In this document: in pieces, positions 25,488-33,577 of the stretch
How positions within the stretch are numbered: the first letter of the stretch is position 1
Layout: the number at the start of each line of letters is the position of its first letter
Program-made: the position numbers and the translations under genes
Origin: Paenibacillus montanisoli
GTDB lineage: Bacteria; Bacillota; Bacilli; Paenibacillales; Paenibacillaceae
Assembly: GCF_003268025.1 (NCBI RefSeq)
Contig: NZ_QLUW01000001.1
Coordinates: 1,240,001 to 1,304,000, forward strand
Reading direction: 5' to 3'
Length of the DNA stretch: 64,000 bases
The notes under the pieces: model-generated
Databases searched by the model: none
Seen by the model: the letters and a program-made list of their open reading frames with translations, nothing else
What the model was told of the DNA's origin: nothing

Positions 25488-26525
25488 GTGGGCAAAGTGT
25501 GGAATGTTTGTATCGTCGGGTTAGGTTATTGGTCGGACGTTCATTTCCGGGGATGGCAGTCCGTTCCCGGCGTGAACATCTCCGCGATCGTCGACCTCGA
25601 TTCAGCGAAGCTGAAAGCGAAGGCGGACATGTACGGCTATAGGCCTGAACAGCTGTTTACCGACCTGGAGGAAGCGATGAACCTCGTCGACATCGATGTC
25701 ATCGATATCGTGACCCGTCCCGACTCCCATCTCGAGCTCGTCTCCAAGGCCGCGATGAGAGGAAAGCACGTATTGTGCCAGAAGCCTTTCGCACCGACGC
25801 TTGCGGAATGCGAAGAGATGGTGCGGATCTGCGAAGAGGCCGGCGTCACGCTGATGATAGCGGAGGGCTGGCGTTGGCATTCGCACTACCGAAAGCTCAA
25901 AGAAATCGCGGATAGCGGCGCGCTTGGCGCGATCAATTTCGCGAAAATCGTGGCGAAATGGTTCTTCACGCCGACCTTCGGCGATCCGGCCAAGATGACG
26001 CAGCCTTACTTCAGAGGGATGGAACGCCTGATGCTGTATGAAATGGCGCCGCACTGGATCGACGCTTACCGGTATTTGTTCGGTGATCCGAAGGCGATGA
26101 ATGCGTTCTATACGCGGGTATCTCCTCACATTATCGGAGACGATCTCGCCGTGCTGCTCTTCCATCACGAAGGAATGACCGGGATGCTGGAGGCGGGATG
26201 GGCGTCCCGCGAGTTTGCGGGCAGCTCGTTCGAGCAGCCGGCAGGCGAGAATCTGATGGAATACGTGTGGATCGAAGGCAGTGAAGCCGGACTCAGGCTG
26301 ACCGCGGACGGAGTCATGGAGCTAATCGATGCAGACCGAACGGTTAGGCGGATTGAGTACGAGCCGCACAATCTGCAGCTTAGCCACAACCGGCTGCACC
26401 GGCATATGATCGAGGCCTTGTCCGAAAGCCGGGAACCGGAAACGTCGGGAAGGCGATATTTGAACGTGATGCGAATCATAGAGACCGCTTATGAGAGCGG
26501 CAGAAGGAGCGATCCCATTGGCTAA
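25488..26525 (+). CDS. Gfo/Idh/MocA-family oxidoreductase
   Basis: 345 residues. The N-terminal Rossmann domain (VCIVGLGYWSDVHFRGW) has the GxGxxx motif, and VLCQKPFAPT supplies the family catalytic Lys (EKP replaced by QKP). The C-terminal alpha/beta domain includes YEMAPHWIDAYRYLFGDP with a likely catalytic His. Relatives oxidise sugars, inositols or sugar acids with NAD(P). GTG 25488 follows AGGTGAAG. The gene overlaps the rhamnose mutarotase by 8 bases, indicating coupled translation, so a sugar dehydrogenase role on the mutarotase's sugar is a reasonable inference. Confidence 0.87.
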   Translation: MGKVWNVCIVGLGYWSDVHFRGWQSVPGVNISAIVDLDSAKLKAKADMYGYRPEQLFTDLEEAMNLVDIDVIDIVTRPDSHLELVSKAAMRGKHVLCQKPFAPTLAECEEMVRICEEAGVTLMIAEGWRWHSHYRKLKEIADSGALGAINFAKIVAKWFFTPTFGDPAKMTQPYFRGMERLMLYEMAPHWIDAYRYLFGDPKAMNAFYTRVSPHIIGDDLAVLLFHHEGMTGMLEAGWASREFAGSSFEQPAGENLMEYVWIEGSEAGLRLTADGVMELIDADRTVRRIEYEPHNLQLSHNRLHRHMIEALSESREPETSGRRYLNVMRIIETAYESGRRSDPIG

Positions 26526-26832
26526 ATACTTTTTTATGTACCAATGCAGGCCTGGTACCGAGGCCGAGTACGTCGAACGTCACAAGCAGGTTTGGCCGGG
26601 TGTCGTTCAAGCGTTGAAAAATGCGGGGTTCAGCAACTTTATTACGTTCATGAAAGGCAACCAGCTTTACGCGACGATCGATAACGATGGCGATTTCCGC
26701 ACCGCATGGGCGAAATTTCAAGCAGACCCCGAGACGCAGCGCTGGGAGAAGTATATGTCCGAGATTCTCATCACCGATGTGACGCAAGGGGAAATGGAAG
26801 TCATCGACAATGTCGTTTTCAGAATGGATTGA
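26518..26832 (+). CDS. rhaM: L-rhamnose mutarotase family protein
   Basis: 104 residues from TTG 26518, the exact usual length of RhaM. The family pattern YVERHKQVWPGVVQALKNAG, FITFMKGNQLYATI and RWEKYMSEILI is clear. It interconverts anomers of L-rhamnose or a related deoxysugar; the catalytic His is likely the one in ERHKQVW. The ATG at 26491 would add 9 residues within the preceding gene; TTG with AGAAGGAGC upstream and the family N-terminus favour 26518. It is the most specific clue that the operon handles a 6-deoxysugar. Confidence 0.88.
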   Translation: MAKYFFMYQCRPGTEAEYVERHKQVWPGVVQALKNAGFSNFITFMKGNQLYATIDNDGDFRTAWAKFQADPETQRWEKYMSEILITDVTQGEMEVIDNVVFRMD

Positions 26833-26853
26833 TACGGGAAGGCGGATGATGGC

Positions 26854-27888
26854 ATGAGAACATTTAAAGTCGGGTTGTCGCGCGACTTTCTGAACGCCGA
26901 AGGCCGCAACGCTTTCGGAGAAGAAGGGATCGAGACGCTGCAATCGCATGCGCATTTGGAATACGGTTATTTCGATGAACACCGCGATCCGGTCGGGGCC
27001 GATCAGATCGCCCCGTGGAACGGCATCATTTCATTAACGCCGAAGTATACCGCTGAAACGCTGAAGGGCGCAGACGATTTGCTCGTTCTTGCCAGGTTTG
27101 GCGTCGGTTACGATAACGTCGATGTCGAGGCTTGCACGGAAGCAGACGTCGCGCTTACGATCACGCCGAACGGCGTACGCAAGCCCGTAGCGTATTCCAT
27201 CATGACCCATATGCTTGCACTAGCGCACCAATATCCGGTAAAGACCCGGCTGGTGAAAGAAAACCGCTGGAATGACCGGATAAACTATCCCGGCAAACGC
27301 ATTACCGGCCAAACGCTTGGTTCGATCGGGCTCGGCAATATCGCGCGAGAGATGTTTCATATGACCGCGGGGTTCGAAATGCGGAGGCTGGCTTACGATC
27401 CGTATATCGATCCGAAAATCGCGAAGGACATCGGCGTCGAGCTCGTTTCGCTGGAGGAATTGTTCGAACGGTCCGACTATATTGCGGTGAACTGCTTCCT
27501 CTCCAAAGAAACGTACCATCTAGTGTCCGACGCTCTGCTCGGTCTGATGAAGCCGACAGCTTATATTATCAATACGGCACGCGGGGGCATAATCGACGAA
27601 GCGGCGCTGATTCGCGCGCTAGAGGGCGGCAAGCTGGCAGGCGCGGCTCTGGACGTGTTCGAAGAGGAGCCGTTCGTAGCGGATTCGCCGCTGAAGCATA
27701 TGGACAACGTCATTCTGACGCCGCACAGTCTGTGTTGGACGGATGAATTATATCAGGGCATGTGGGCGGATAGCATCGCGTCAGTCTCCTCGTTCGCGAA
27801 AAGGCTCCCGACAAGCAACGTCGTTAATAAAGAAGTGCTTCAAAAAAATAGCTTTTTAAACAAAATGAAGCGGCTCTGTTACGAATAA
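26854..27888 (+). CDS. D-isomer-specific 2-hydroxyacid dehydrogenase
   Basis: 344 residues of the phosphoglycerate dehydrogenase-like family. The Rossmann motif is LGSIGLGNIAREM (about 155-167). Catalytic R243 (NTARGGII), a Glu in DVFEEEPF (270-272) and H291 (LTPHSLCW) are in place. It reduces a 2-oxoacid or oxidises a D-2-hydroxyacid with NAD(P). The start ATG 26854 follows GGAAGGCGG at a longish distance. In this operon it may act on lactate, glycerate or a keto-deoxy acid. Confidence 0.88.
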   Translation: MRTFKVGLSRDFLNAEGRNAFGEEGIETLQSHAHLEYGYFDEHRDPVGADQIAPWNGIISLTPKYTAETLKGADDLLVLARFGVGYDNVDVEACTEADVALTITPNGVRKPVAYSIMTHMLALAHQYPVKTRLVKENRWNDRINYPGKRITGQTLGSIGLGNIAREMFHMTAGFEMRRLAYDPYIDPKIAKDIGVELVSLEELFERSDYIAVNCFLSKETYHLVSDALLGLMKPTAYIINTARGGIIDEAALIRALEGGKLAGAALDVFEEEPFVADSPLKHMDNVILTPHSLCWTDELYQGMWADSIASVSSFAKRLPTSNVVNKEVLQKNSFLNKMKRLCYE

Positions 27889-27915
27889 GAGATCTGCGTG
27901 CCGGAGGGGAAAAAG

Positions 27916-28710
27916 ATGGAGAAGAACACGGCCAGAAATCATTTGCGCAGAAAATGGCAAGAGGGCAAGCAAACCGCAGGTTTATGGGTGACGATGGACG
28001 ACCCGTCGATTACGGAAATCGCCGTTACGCTTGGACTGGACTGGGTTACCATCGACATGGAGCACGGCCATCTCGATTTCAAAGATGTCATGGGGCACAT
28101 CAGAGTCGTCCGCGATTCGGAAACGGCCGTGCTTGTTCGCGTTCACGATATCGAGCAAGGACTGATTAAGCGGGCGCTTGACATGGGAGCGCACGGGGTT
28201 CTCCTCCCGCTCGTGCGCGAAAAGCAAGATCTGGAAGCCGGATTCCTTTTCGGTCGGTATCCGCATCAGGGGGTAAGGGGAATCGGCGGCGAGCGAAACG
28301 TAAAATGGGGACTCGGAATGGAAGAGTACCTGAGTTATGCGAATGAGGAAACGCTGATCATTCCGCTGATCGAAACCCGCGAGGCCGCCGAGAACATCGA
28401 TGACATCCTCGGCGTGCCCGGGTTGGAAGCTATTTTCTTCGGTCCCGCGGATCTATCGGCAAGTCACGGTTTTCTTGGGCAGTGGGAAGGACCCGGCATG
28501 GCCGAGCTTATCGTGGACATTCGAGATAAGGCTAAAGCGAAGGGCATTAGCGCGGGCGTCATGACGATTGACGCCGCCGATGCGGTAAAGCGGCGCGAGC
28601 AGGGTTTCGATATGATCGGCCTCGGCTCCGACGGCGGCTTGATGATTCGTTCCGTACGCCATTCGCTCGGAGCGATGAAGGTGGAAGCAAAAACACATGC
28701 TTGGTTTTAA
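27916..28710 (+). CDS. HpcH/HpaI-family aldolase (second)
   Basis: 264 residues from ATG 27916 (GGAGGGG 7 bases upstream; the GTG at 27898 lies on the site itself). Catalytic H50 (IDMEHG), R75 (VLVRVH) and metal ligands E153 (PLIET) and D179 (GPADL) match the class II aldolase family. It differs substantially from the first copy at 22053-22838, for example RNVKWGLG in place of SAFGLAHDRY in the substrate loop, so the two probably act on different keto-deoxy acids or stereoisomers. Confidence 0.88.
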   Translation: MEKNTARNHLRRKWQEGKQTAGLWVTMDDPSITEIAVTLGLDWVTIDMEHGHLDFKDVMGHIRVVRDSETAVLVRVHDIEQGLIKRALDMGAHGVLLPLVREKQDLEAGFLFGRYPHQGVRGIGGERNVKWGLGMEEYLSYANEETLIIPLIETREAAENIDDILGVPGLEAIFFGPADLSASHGFLGQWEGPGMAELIVDIRDKAKAKGISAGVMTIDAADAVKRREQGFDMIGLGSDGGLMIRSVRHSLGAMKVEAKTHAWF

Positions 28711-28723
28711 GAAAAAATCATGA

Positions 28724-28739
28724 CCTTGAATGGTCAAGG
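28724..28739. promoter_or_regulatory. Palindrome over the ribosome binding site of the next gene
   Basis: CCTTGA-ATGG-TCAAGG is a perfect 6-bp inverted repeat that sequesters part of the AAGGAG site of the gene starting at 28748. It could modulate translation. Confidence 0.35.
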
Positions 28740-28747
28740 AGCCTGTC

Positions 28748-30214
28748 ATGACAACAACCATCCGAATCCACCCGGACAATCCGAAATTATTCGAGTTTCG
28801 AGGCAAGCCTCTAGTGCTGGTCTGCGCGACAGAGCATTACGGGGCTGTAATGAACCGTCCCTTTCAGTTCGAACGATACTTGCTGGATGCCTATGAGAAG
28901 AAACAGACGCTGACTCGTCTGTTCGTCTTGTTCCGCGAGCAGCAAAGTCCGTTTAATCCATACTCCACATGCAAGCCGGAATCGCCGGACTTTATTGCGC
29001 CTTTCGCTCGAACCGGAAAAGGCAAAGCGCTTGATTGGCAGACGTTGTACGATCTCGAACAGTGGAATCCCGAATTTTTCGAACGTCTGCACCGGTTTCT
29101 ATCACTCGCCTCTACATATGGCATCATTGTTGAGCTGACCCTGCTAAGCAACACGTACGGTCCGGATGTATGGGCGCTAAACCCGCTAAATAGCAAAAAC
29201 AACGTCAATAACCTCGAGGAGATCAATTGGCCCGAGTATATGTCCCTTCGCCATCCGAAACTGCTCGAATGGCAGCTTCGCCATGTTCGAAAAATCGTCG
29301 AGGAGACAAATGGCTACGATAATTTGATCTACGAGATTTGCAACGAACCCGGAGGCGGTTTCGCGGCCGACCCTCGGAATCCGACCCCGAGCGAAGTAAA
29401 CGAATGGCAAGCGGTTATTGCGCGAACGATTCGCGAGACGGAAGCTGCGCTGCCCAACAAACACCTCATCGTGGGGCAGGAGGCGTTCACTTACGAGCCG
29501 TGGGAGCAGACGTCGGATCTGTCATTCCGGGATGAGTTGTTCGATGCCGTCAATATTCACCCGCTCCCGAACACGACTTATGCCGGAACGGCTTATGAGC
29601 TTGGCGAATTCATGTCCAAACAATTGAAGCTGCGTTCGTTCCGCAACTACTGTTTAGCCGTTTATGATGAGCGAAAACCGCTGAATATGGACGAAGATAA
29701 CATCGCCAGTCAGTATAAAGACCCGGACGGCTGGACGATACACCGTAAGCGGGCATGGACGGCGCTGCTTAGCGGAGCGCATTATGACGTCATCGATTTT
29801 TCGATCATCAATTATTGCGAAACCGGGACACCGCAATCGCAAAAGCATCTCCGCACCTGGATGAGAATCCTTTCCGAGTTCGTCCATTCGATCGATCTTA
29901 TCCATGCGAAACCTCTGCCGTCATTTGTAACCGCCGTTTCCGCTCCTTTGCTGGATGCTGCGTTTGGGGTCGTAGGCAAGGAAATCCATATTTATCTTGC
30001 GGACGAACGCGAGCTGGCAGAAGGATCCGGCGAGTCGATCCGGCACGCAGAAATCTCGTTTAAACTTCCGGCCGGTGCATGTAGAGTGTCTTACTTCTCG
30101 CCGGTGTCGGGGCTGCCTTCTCCGTCCATAACCGTACAGGGCGGCGGTGAAGTTTGCCTAAAGCTGCCCGAGTTCCGGCATGATCTGCTTGTTCGAGTTA
30201 CTTCTGAAGAGTAG
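28748..30214 (+). CDS. Clan-A (cellulase-like) glycoside hydrolase, family uncertain
   Basis: 488 residues from ATG 28748 (AAGGAG 8 bases upstream). It has a TIM-barrel GH-A look: FRGKPLVLVCATEHYGAVMN at the start, LIYEICNEPGGG with the acid/base Glu after Asn, VNIHPLPNT, and a nucleophile candidate in LNMDEDN. A small C-terminal beta domain follows from about 400. There is no signal peptide, so it is intracellular. It resembles putative glycosidases of the DUF4038 or GH5 type, but I cannot place the family or substrate. Confidence 0.7.
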   Translation: MTTTIRIHPDNPKLFEFRGKPLVLVCATEHYGAVMNRPFQFERYLLDAYEKKQTLTRLFVLFREQQSPFNPYSTCKPESPDFIAPFARTGKGKALDWQTLYDLEQWNPEFFERLHRFLSLASTYGIIVELTLLSNTYGPDVWALNPLNSKNNVNNLEEINWPEYMSLRHPKLLEWQLRHVRKIVEETNGYDNLIYEICNEPGGGFAADPRNPTPSEVNEWQAVIARTIRETEAALPNKHLIVGQEAFTYEPWEQTSDLSFRDELFDAVNIHPLPNTTYAGTAYELGEFMSKQLKLRSFRNYCLAVYDERKPLNMDEDNIASQYKDPDGWTIHRKRAWTALLSGAHYDVIDFSIINYCETGTPQSQKHLRTWMRILSEFVHSIDLIHAKPLPSFVTAVSAPLLDAAFGVVGKEIHIYLADERELAEGSGESIRHAEISFKLPAGACRVSYFSPVSGLPSPSITVQGGGEVCLKLPEFRHDLLVRVTSEE

Positions 30215-30236
30215 TCCATGAATGGAGGCAGTTGCA

Positions 30237-30998
30237 GTGACCTATGTCGAACAGTTTGAAAAAGACGGTTATGTGGTGATTCCGGACGTATTGGATGCCG
30301 AGTTAATGGCTGAATTTCGCAGCCATGTCGAATGGCTCGCGAGGAAATATCCGAATCGCCGCGAAACGCTCGATCATACGCTGGTTCAGTTCGATCCCTT
30401 TTGGCTCAGACTTGTTGCGGACCCCCGCTTGCTTGATATTGCGGAGCAATTTATCGGACCCGATATCGCCTTGTTTGCCTCCAGCTACTTCAACAAGAAA
30501 GCTTTCGAGGGAGAGGCCGTCTTATGGCATCAGGATGGGGTGTATTGGCCGCTTGAGCCGATGAATGTCGTCACGCTCTGGCTCGCAGTGGACGATTCAA
30601 CGCCCGAGAACGGATGCTTACGCGTCATTCCCGGATCCCATAAATTGGATTTAAAAGAGTATTTCGTAAATAAAGAAGTTCCGAACGCGCTTGAATCTCA
30701 AATTGACTTGAAACATGTCGATGAATCGCAAGCCGTTGATCTTATCCTCAAAGCGGGCAGCGTATCCATACACCATCCAAACATTATCCACGGTTCCAAC
30801 GCGAATCTATCTCCTCATCGCCGATGCGGATTGACCATCCGCTATATTCCAACTAGCACCCGAATCTCCATACAACCTTGGCCCTGCCAATTCCTATTAA
30901 GAGGAAAACCGATTCAAGGAATCAATGAATATATGCCATTCCCCAAATATGCCGAAGGAGCATCGATCCAGTTCCGCGGGATGGAAGCTTGGAAGTGA
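30237..30998 (+). CDS. PhyH-family dioxygenase (fourth)
   Basis: 253 residues from GTG 30237 (GGAGG 8 bases upstream); ATG 30222 overlaps that site. Facial triad H98-Q-D100 (LWHQDGVYW) and H185 (NIIHGSNAN), with R195/R196 for 2-oxoglutarate. NGCLRVIPGSHKL is characteristic. This protein has the HQD form common in classical PhyH enzymes such as ectoine or phytanoyl-CoA hydroxylases, unlike the coupled pair. It is not accompanied by the small partner protein. Confidence 0.87.
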   Translation: MTYVEQFEKDGYVVIPDVLDAELMAEFRSHVEWLARKYPNRRETLDHTLVQFDPFWLRLVADPRLLDIAEQFIGPDIALFASSYFNKKAFEGEAVLWHQDGVYWPLEPMNVVTLWLAVDDSTPENGCLRVIPGSHKLDLKEYFVNKEVPNALESQIDLKHVDESQAVDLILKAGSVSIHHPNIIHGSNANLSPHRRCGLTIRYIPTSTRISIQPWPCQFLLRGKPIQGINEYMPFPKYAEGASIQFRGMEAWK

Positions 30999-31032
30999 AT
31001 CTATTAAAGAAGCTGTTAGGAGGCCAACTGAA

Positions 31033-32304
31033 ATGGCAACGGCTACATCAAAGGAACTAAGGAAATCGCTGATCTATGAATTAAGCGTCGATAAATACGG
31101 TTCTTTCCACGAGATTCATGCAGACTTGCCGAGAATCAAGGAACTTGGAGTCGATGTCGTCTGGTTCCAGCCCTTCTATCCCAAGGGGATCAAGGATGCG
31201 TTCGGCTCATGCTACTGCATTCGGAATTTCCGGGAGATCGACCCTGCATTCGGCACGCTGGAGGATTTCAGGATATTGGTCGACCGCGTTCATGAATACG
31301 GCATGTTATGCATGATCGACATTGTGTTCCACCATGCATCCAAAGATTCGTATTTATTCGAGAATCATCCGGAATTCTTCCTGCGCGGGCCCGACGGATT
31401 GCCGATGCGGAAAGAAGAAGGCTGGGCCGACATTTATGACCTGGATTATTCCAATAAAGAGCTGTGGCAGGAACAGATCGATGTGTTGAAACAGTGGATC
31501 GGCCTGGGGGTTGACGGGTTCAGGTGCGATGTCGCTCCCATGATGCCGATGGAATTCTGGGAAGAAGCGCGCAGGGAAGTCGATAAGATAAAGAAAAACG
31601 TGATATGGCTTGCGGAAAGTCTATTGAATTTTTATGCCCTCAAGTATAGAAAGAACGGCTTTATTACGGCATCGGATTGCGAGACCTACCGTGTGTTCGA
31701 CATGACCTACCGCTATGACGTTTGGCCCGAATTCATGGATTACTTGCACGGGAAGATCGCCCTCGAAGCTTATGTTGAAAAGATCAGAATGCAAGAATAT
31801 ATCTATCCGGAAAACTATGTGAAAATGAGCTTTATCGAGAATCATGATACGCCTAGAATCAAGGAGTTTATTCCGGATGAAAGACTGCTGAAAATCTGGA
31901 CGGCTTTCACCTATTTCCAGAAAGGATCGGTTTTGCTTCACATGGGCCAGGAGGCGGCCCACGATCTTAAGACAACCGAAGACAGCCAAGTGAGGCTGGA
32001 TCTGGATGTTTTGAACGGCAGCTTTTCGGACTATTTGAAAAGGCTTAAAACAATAAAAGAAATGGATATCTTCGCCCACGGTTTCTATGAAGTTAAGAAG
32101 CTTTCCACGCTGGGGGTCATCTTCTGCACCTACGAATACAAAGATCGAATTATCGCGGGCATTTTCAATGTTGAAAGCAAGACGGGATTTATTGAAAGCG
32201 GTCTTAAGGACGGAACCTATAGCGATTTAATTGAAGGAACCGCCGTTGAAGTCATAGACGGCAAGATCAAGCTTCAAGGCAAAGCGATCATATTCGAGGT
32301 ATGA
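31033..32304 (+). CDS. GH13 alpha-amylase superfamily protein, intracellular
   Basis: 423 residues from ATG 31033 (AGGAGG 9 bases upstream); a longer frame from 30925 overlaps the PhyH gene and is not supported. GH13 regions: MIDIVFHHAS (region I, His-His variant), GVDGFRCDVAP with nucleophile D166, IWLAES with acid E195, and FIENHDTPR with D272. It lacks a signal peptide and carries a short C-terminal beta domain. Small GH13 enzymes of this sort act on alpha-glucosides or perform sugar transfer. The specificity is unknown. Confidence 0.86.
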   Translation: MATATSKELRKSLIYELSVDKYGSFHEIHADLPRIKELGVDVVWFQPFYPKGIKDAFGSCYCIRNFREIDPAFGTLEDFRILVDRVHEYGMLCMIDIVFHHASKDSYLFENHPEFFLRGPDGLPMRKEEGWADIYDLDYSNKELWQEQIDVLKQWIGLGVDGFRCDVAPMMPMEFWEEARREVDKIKKNVIWLAESLLNFYALKYRKNGFITASDCETYRVFDMTYRYDVWPEFMDYLHGKIALEAYVEKIRMQEYIYPENYVKMSFIENHDTPRIKEFIPDERLLKIWTAFTYFQKGSVLLHMGQEAAHDLKTTEDSQVRLDLDVLNGSFSDYLKRLKTIKEMDIFAHGFYEVKKLSTLGVIFCTYEYKDRIIAGIFNVESKTGFIESGLKDGTYSDLIEGTAVEVIDGKIKLQGKAIIFEV

Positions 32305-32331
32305 TTTTCATCCCGGTAGAGGAGTGTTTGT

Positions 32332-33525
32332 ATGAAGATATCCGCAATCGAAACGATCCAGCTGCCCGAGTTTCCTCTTTCCTGTTTTGTCATCGTCGAA
32401 ACGGACAGCGGCATCATCGGCATGGGAGAAGCCACCAATTTTCCGGATGTCATCTCAGCGGCCATCCACCATGTATTTGCACCCATGCTGATCGGTCAGG
32501 ATCCGACCTGTATTGAACACCACTCGGCGCAGTTTTACCGTTATTGCAACGGCTCGGGCAGCGCAGGCGGGGAAATGCGAGCGGCAAGCGCGCTAGATAT
32601 TGCCCTTTGGGACATATTCGGACAAGTGACGAACCAGCCGGTGTACGCGCTCCTTGGCGGAAAAGTGCGCGACAGCGTGAAAATTTACAACACGTGCGGC
32701 AGCCACGGCGGGCGCATCACAGGCCGCAGGGATGACGAATGGCATATGGAAGATGCGGGGACTTTGGCGGAGGATTTGCTCAAGAGCAATATAAGGGCGA
32801 TGAAGATATGGCCTTTTGATTACGCCCATCCAACTTACCAGGGCCAGCATATAACGAAGGACGAAATCAAGAAATATATCGAGCCGGTTAAAAAGATCCA
32901 CGACGCGGTCGGCGATGAAATGGAAATCGCGATGGAGATGCATTCCTGCTGGAATATCACTTCGGCCGTTCGCATTGCGGAAGCGCTGGAGAAATACAAC
33001 ATCAAGTGGATCGAAGACCCCATTTACGTCGACGATGCGGACAATATGGCGATGTTAAGGGAACAAGTCAAGATTCCTGTCTTGGCAAGCGAACGTCTCT
33101 TTAACCGTTCGCAATTTAAATCGTTCTTCGAGAAGCGCGCGGCCGATATCATCATGATTGACTTAGGCTGGACCGGCGGACTGACCGAAGGCAAAAAAAT
33201 CGCATCGATGTCCGACGCGTACAGGCTGCCGATTACGACCCACAACTGCGGCGGCCCGGTCTTGACGCAAGCCAGCGCCCATTTCTGCATTTCAACTCCT
33301 AACGCAATCGAAACCGAGACGCTCCGCGCGATTTACGGGACATTCCCCGAAGTCACCGACGATCTCGTCGATATCAGGGACGGACATATTTATCTGGATT
33401 CAAGGCCCGGCCTCGGCGTTAAGCTCGGCAAAAACGTGTTTTTCCGTACCGATACCATCCGCTACCGCACCGACGCGGAGCGGAAATATCTTCGCATCGC
33501 AAGCGGCGATCCCTGGAACAGATAA
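32332..33525 (+). CDS. Enolase-superfamily sugar-acid dehydratase (second)
   Basis: 397 residues, typical length. Motifs: MGEATNF in the cap, SALDIALWDIFGQ, catalytic Lys in AMKIWPFD, metal ligands in AMEMHSCWN, WIEDPI and ASERLF, and a catalytic His in TTHNCGGP. This arrangement matches the D-galactonate/mannonate/gluconate dehydratase side of the superfamily. It differs from the 16447-17832 enzyme (VDHFGH and AIHMAESP), so two different aldonates may be handled. ATG 32332 follows GAGGAG. Confidence 0.88.
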   Translation: MKISAIETIQLPEFPLSCFVIVETDSGIIGMGEATNFPDVISAAIHHVFAPMLIGQDPTCIEHHSAQFYRYCNGSGSAGGEMRAASALDIALWDIFGQVTNQPVYALLGGKVRDSVKIYNTCGSHGGRITGRRDDEWHMEDAGTLAEDLLKSNIRAMKIWPFDYAHPTYQGQHITKDEIKKYIEPVKKIHDAVGDEMEIAMEMHSCWNITSAVRIAEALEKYNIKWIEDPIYVDDADNMAMLREQVKIPVLASERLFNRSQFKSFFEKRAADIIMIDLGWTGGLTEGKKIASMSDAYRLPITTHNCGGPVLTQASAHFCISTPNAIETETLRAIYGTFPEVTDDLVDIRDGHIYLDSRPGLGVKLGKNVFFRTDTIRYRTDAERKYLRIASGDPWNR

Positions 33526-33577
33526 GAAAAATGAGCGGGAAATTGTTCTTGTCAGCAACTATAGGGGAGGGATTTAA

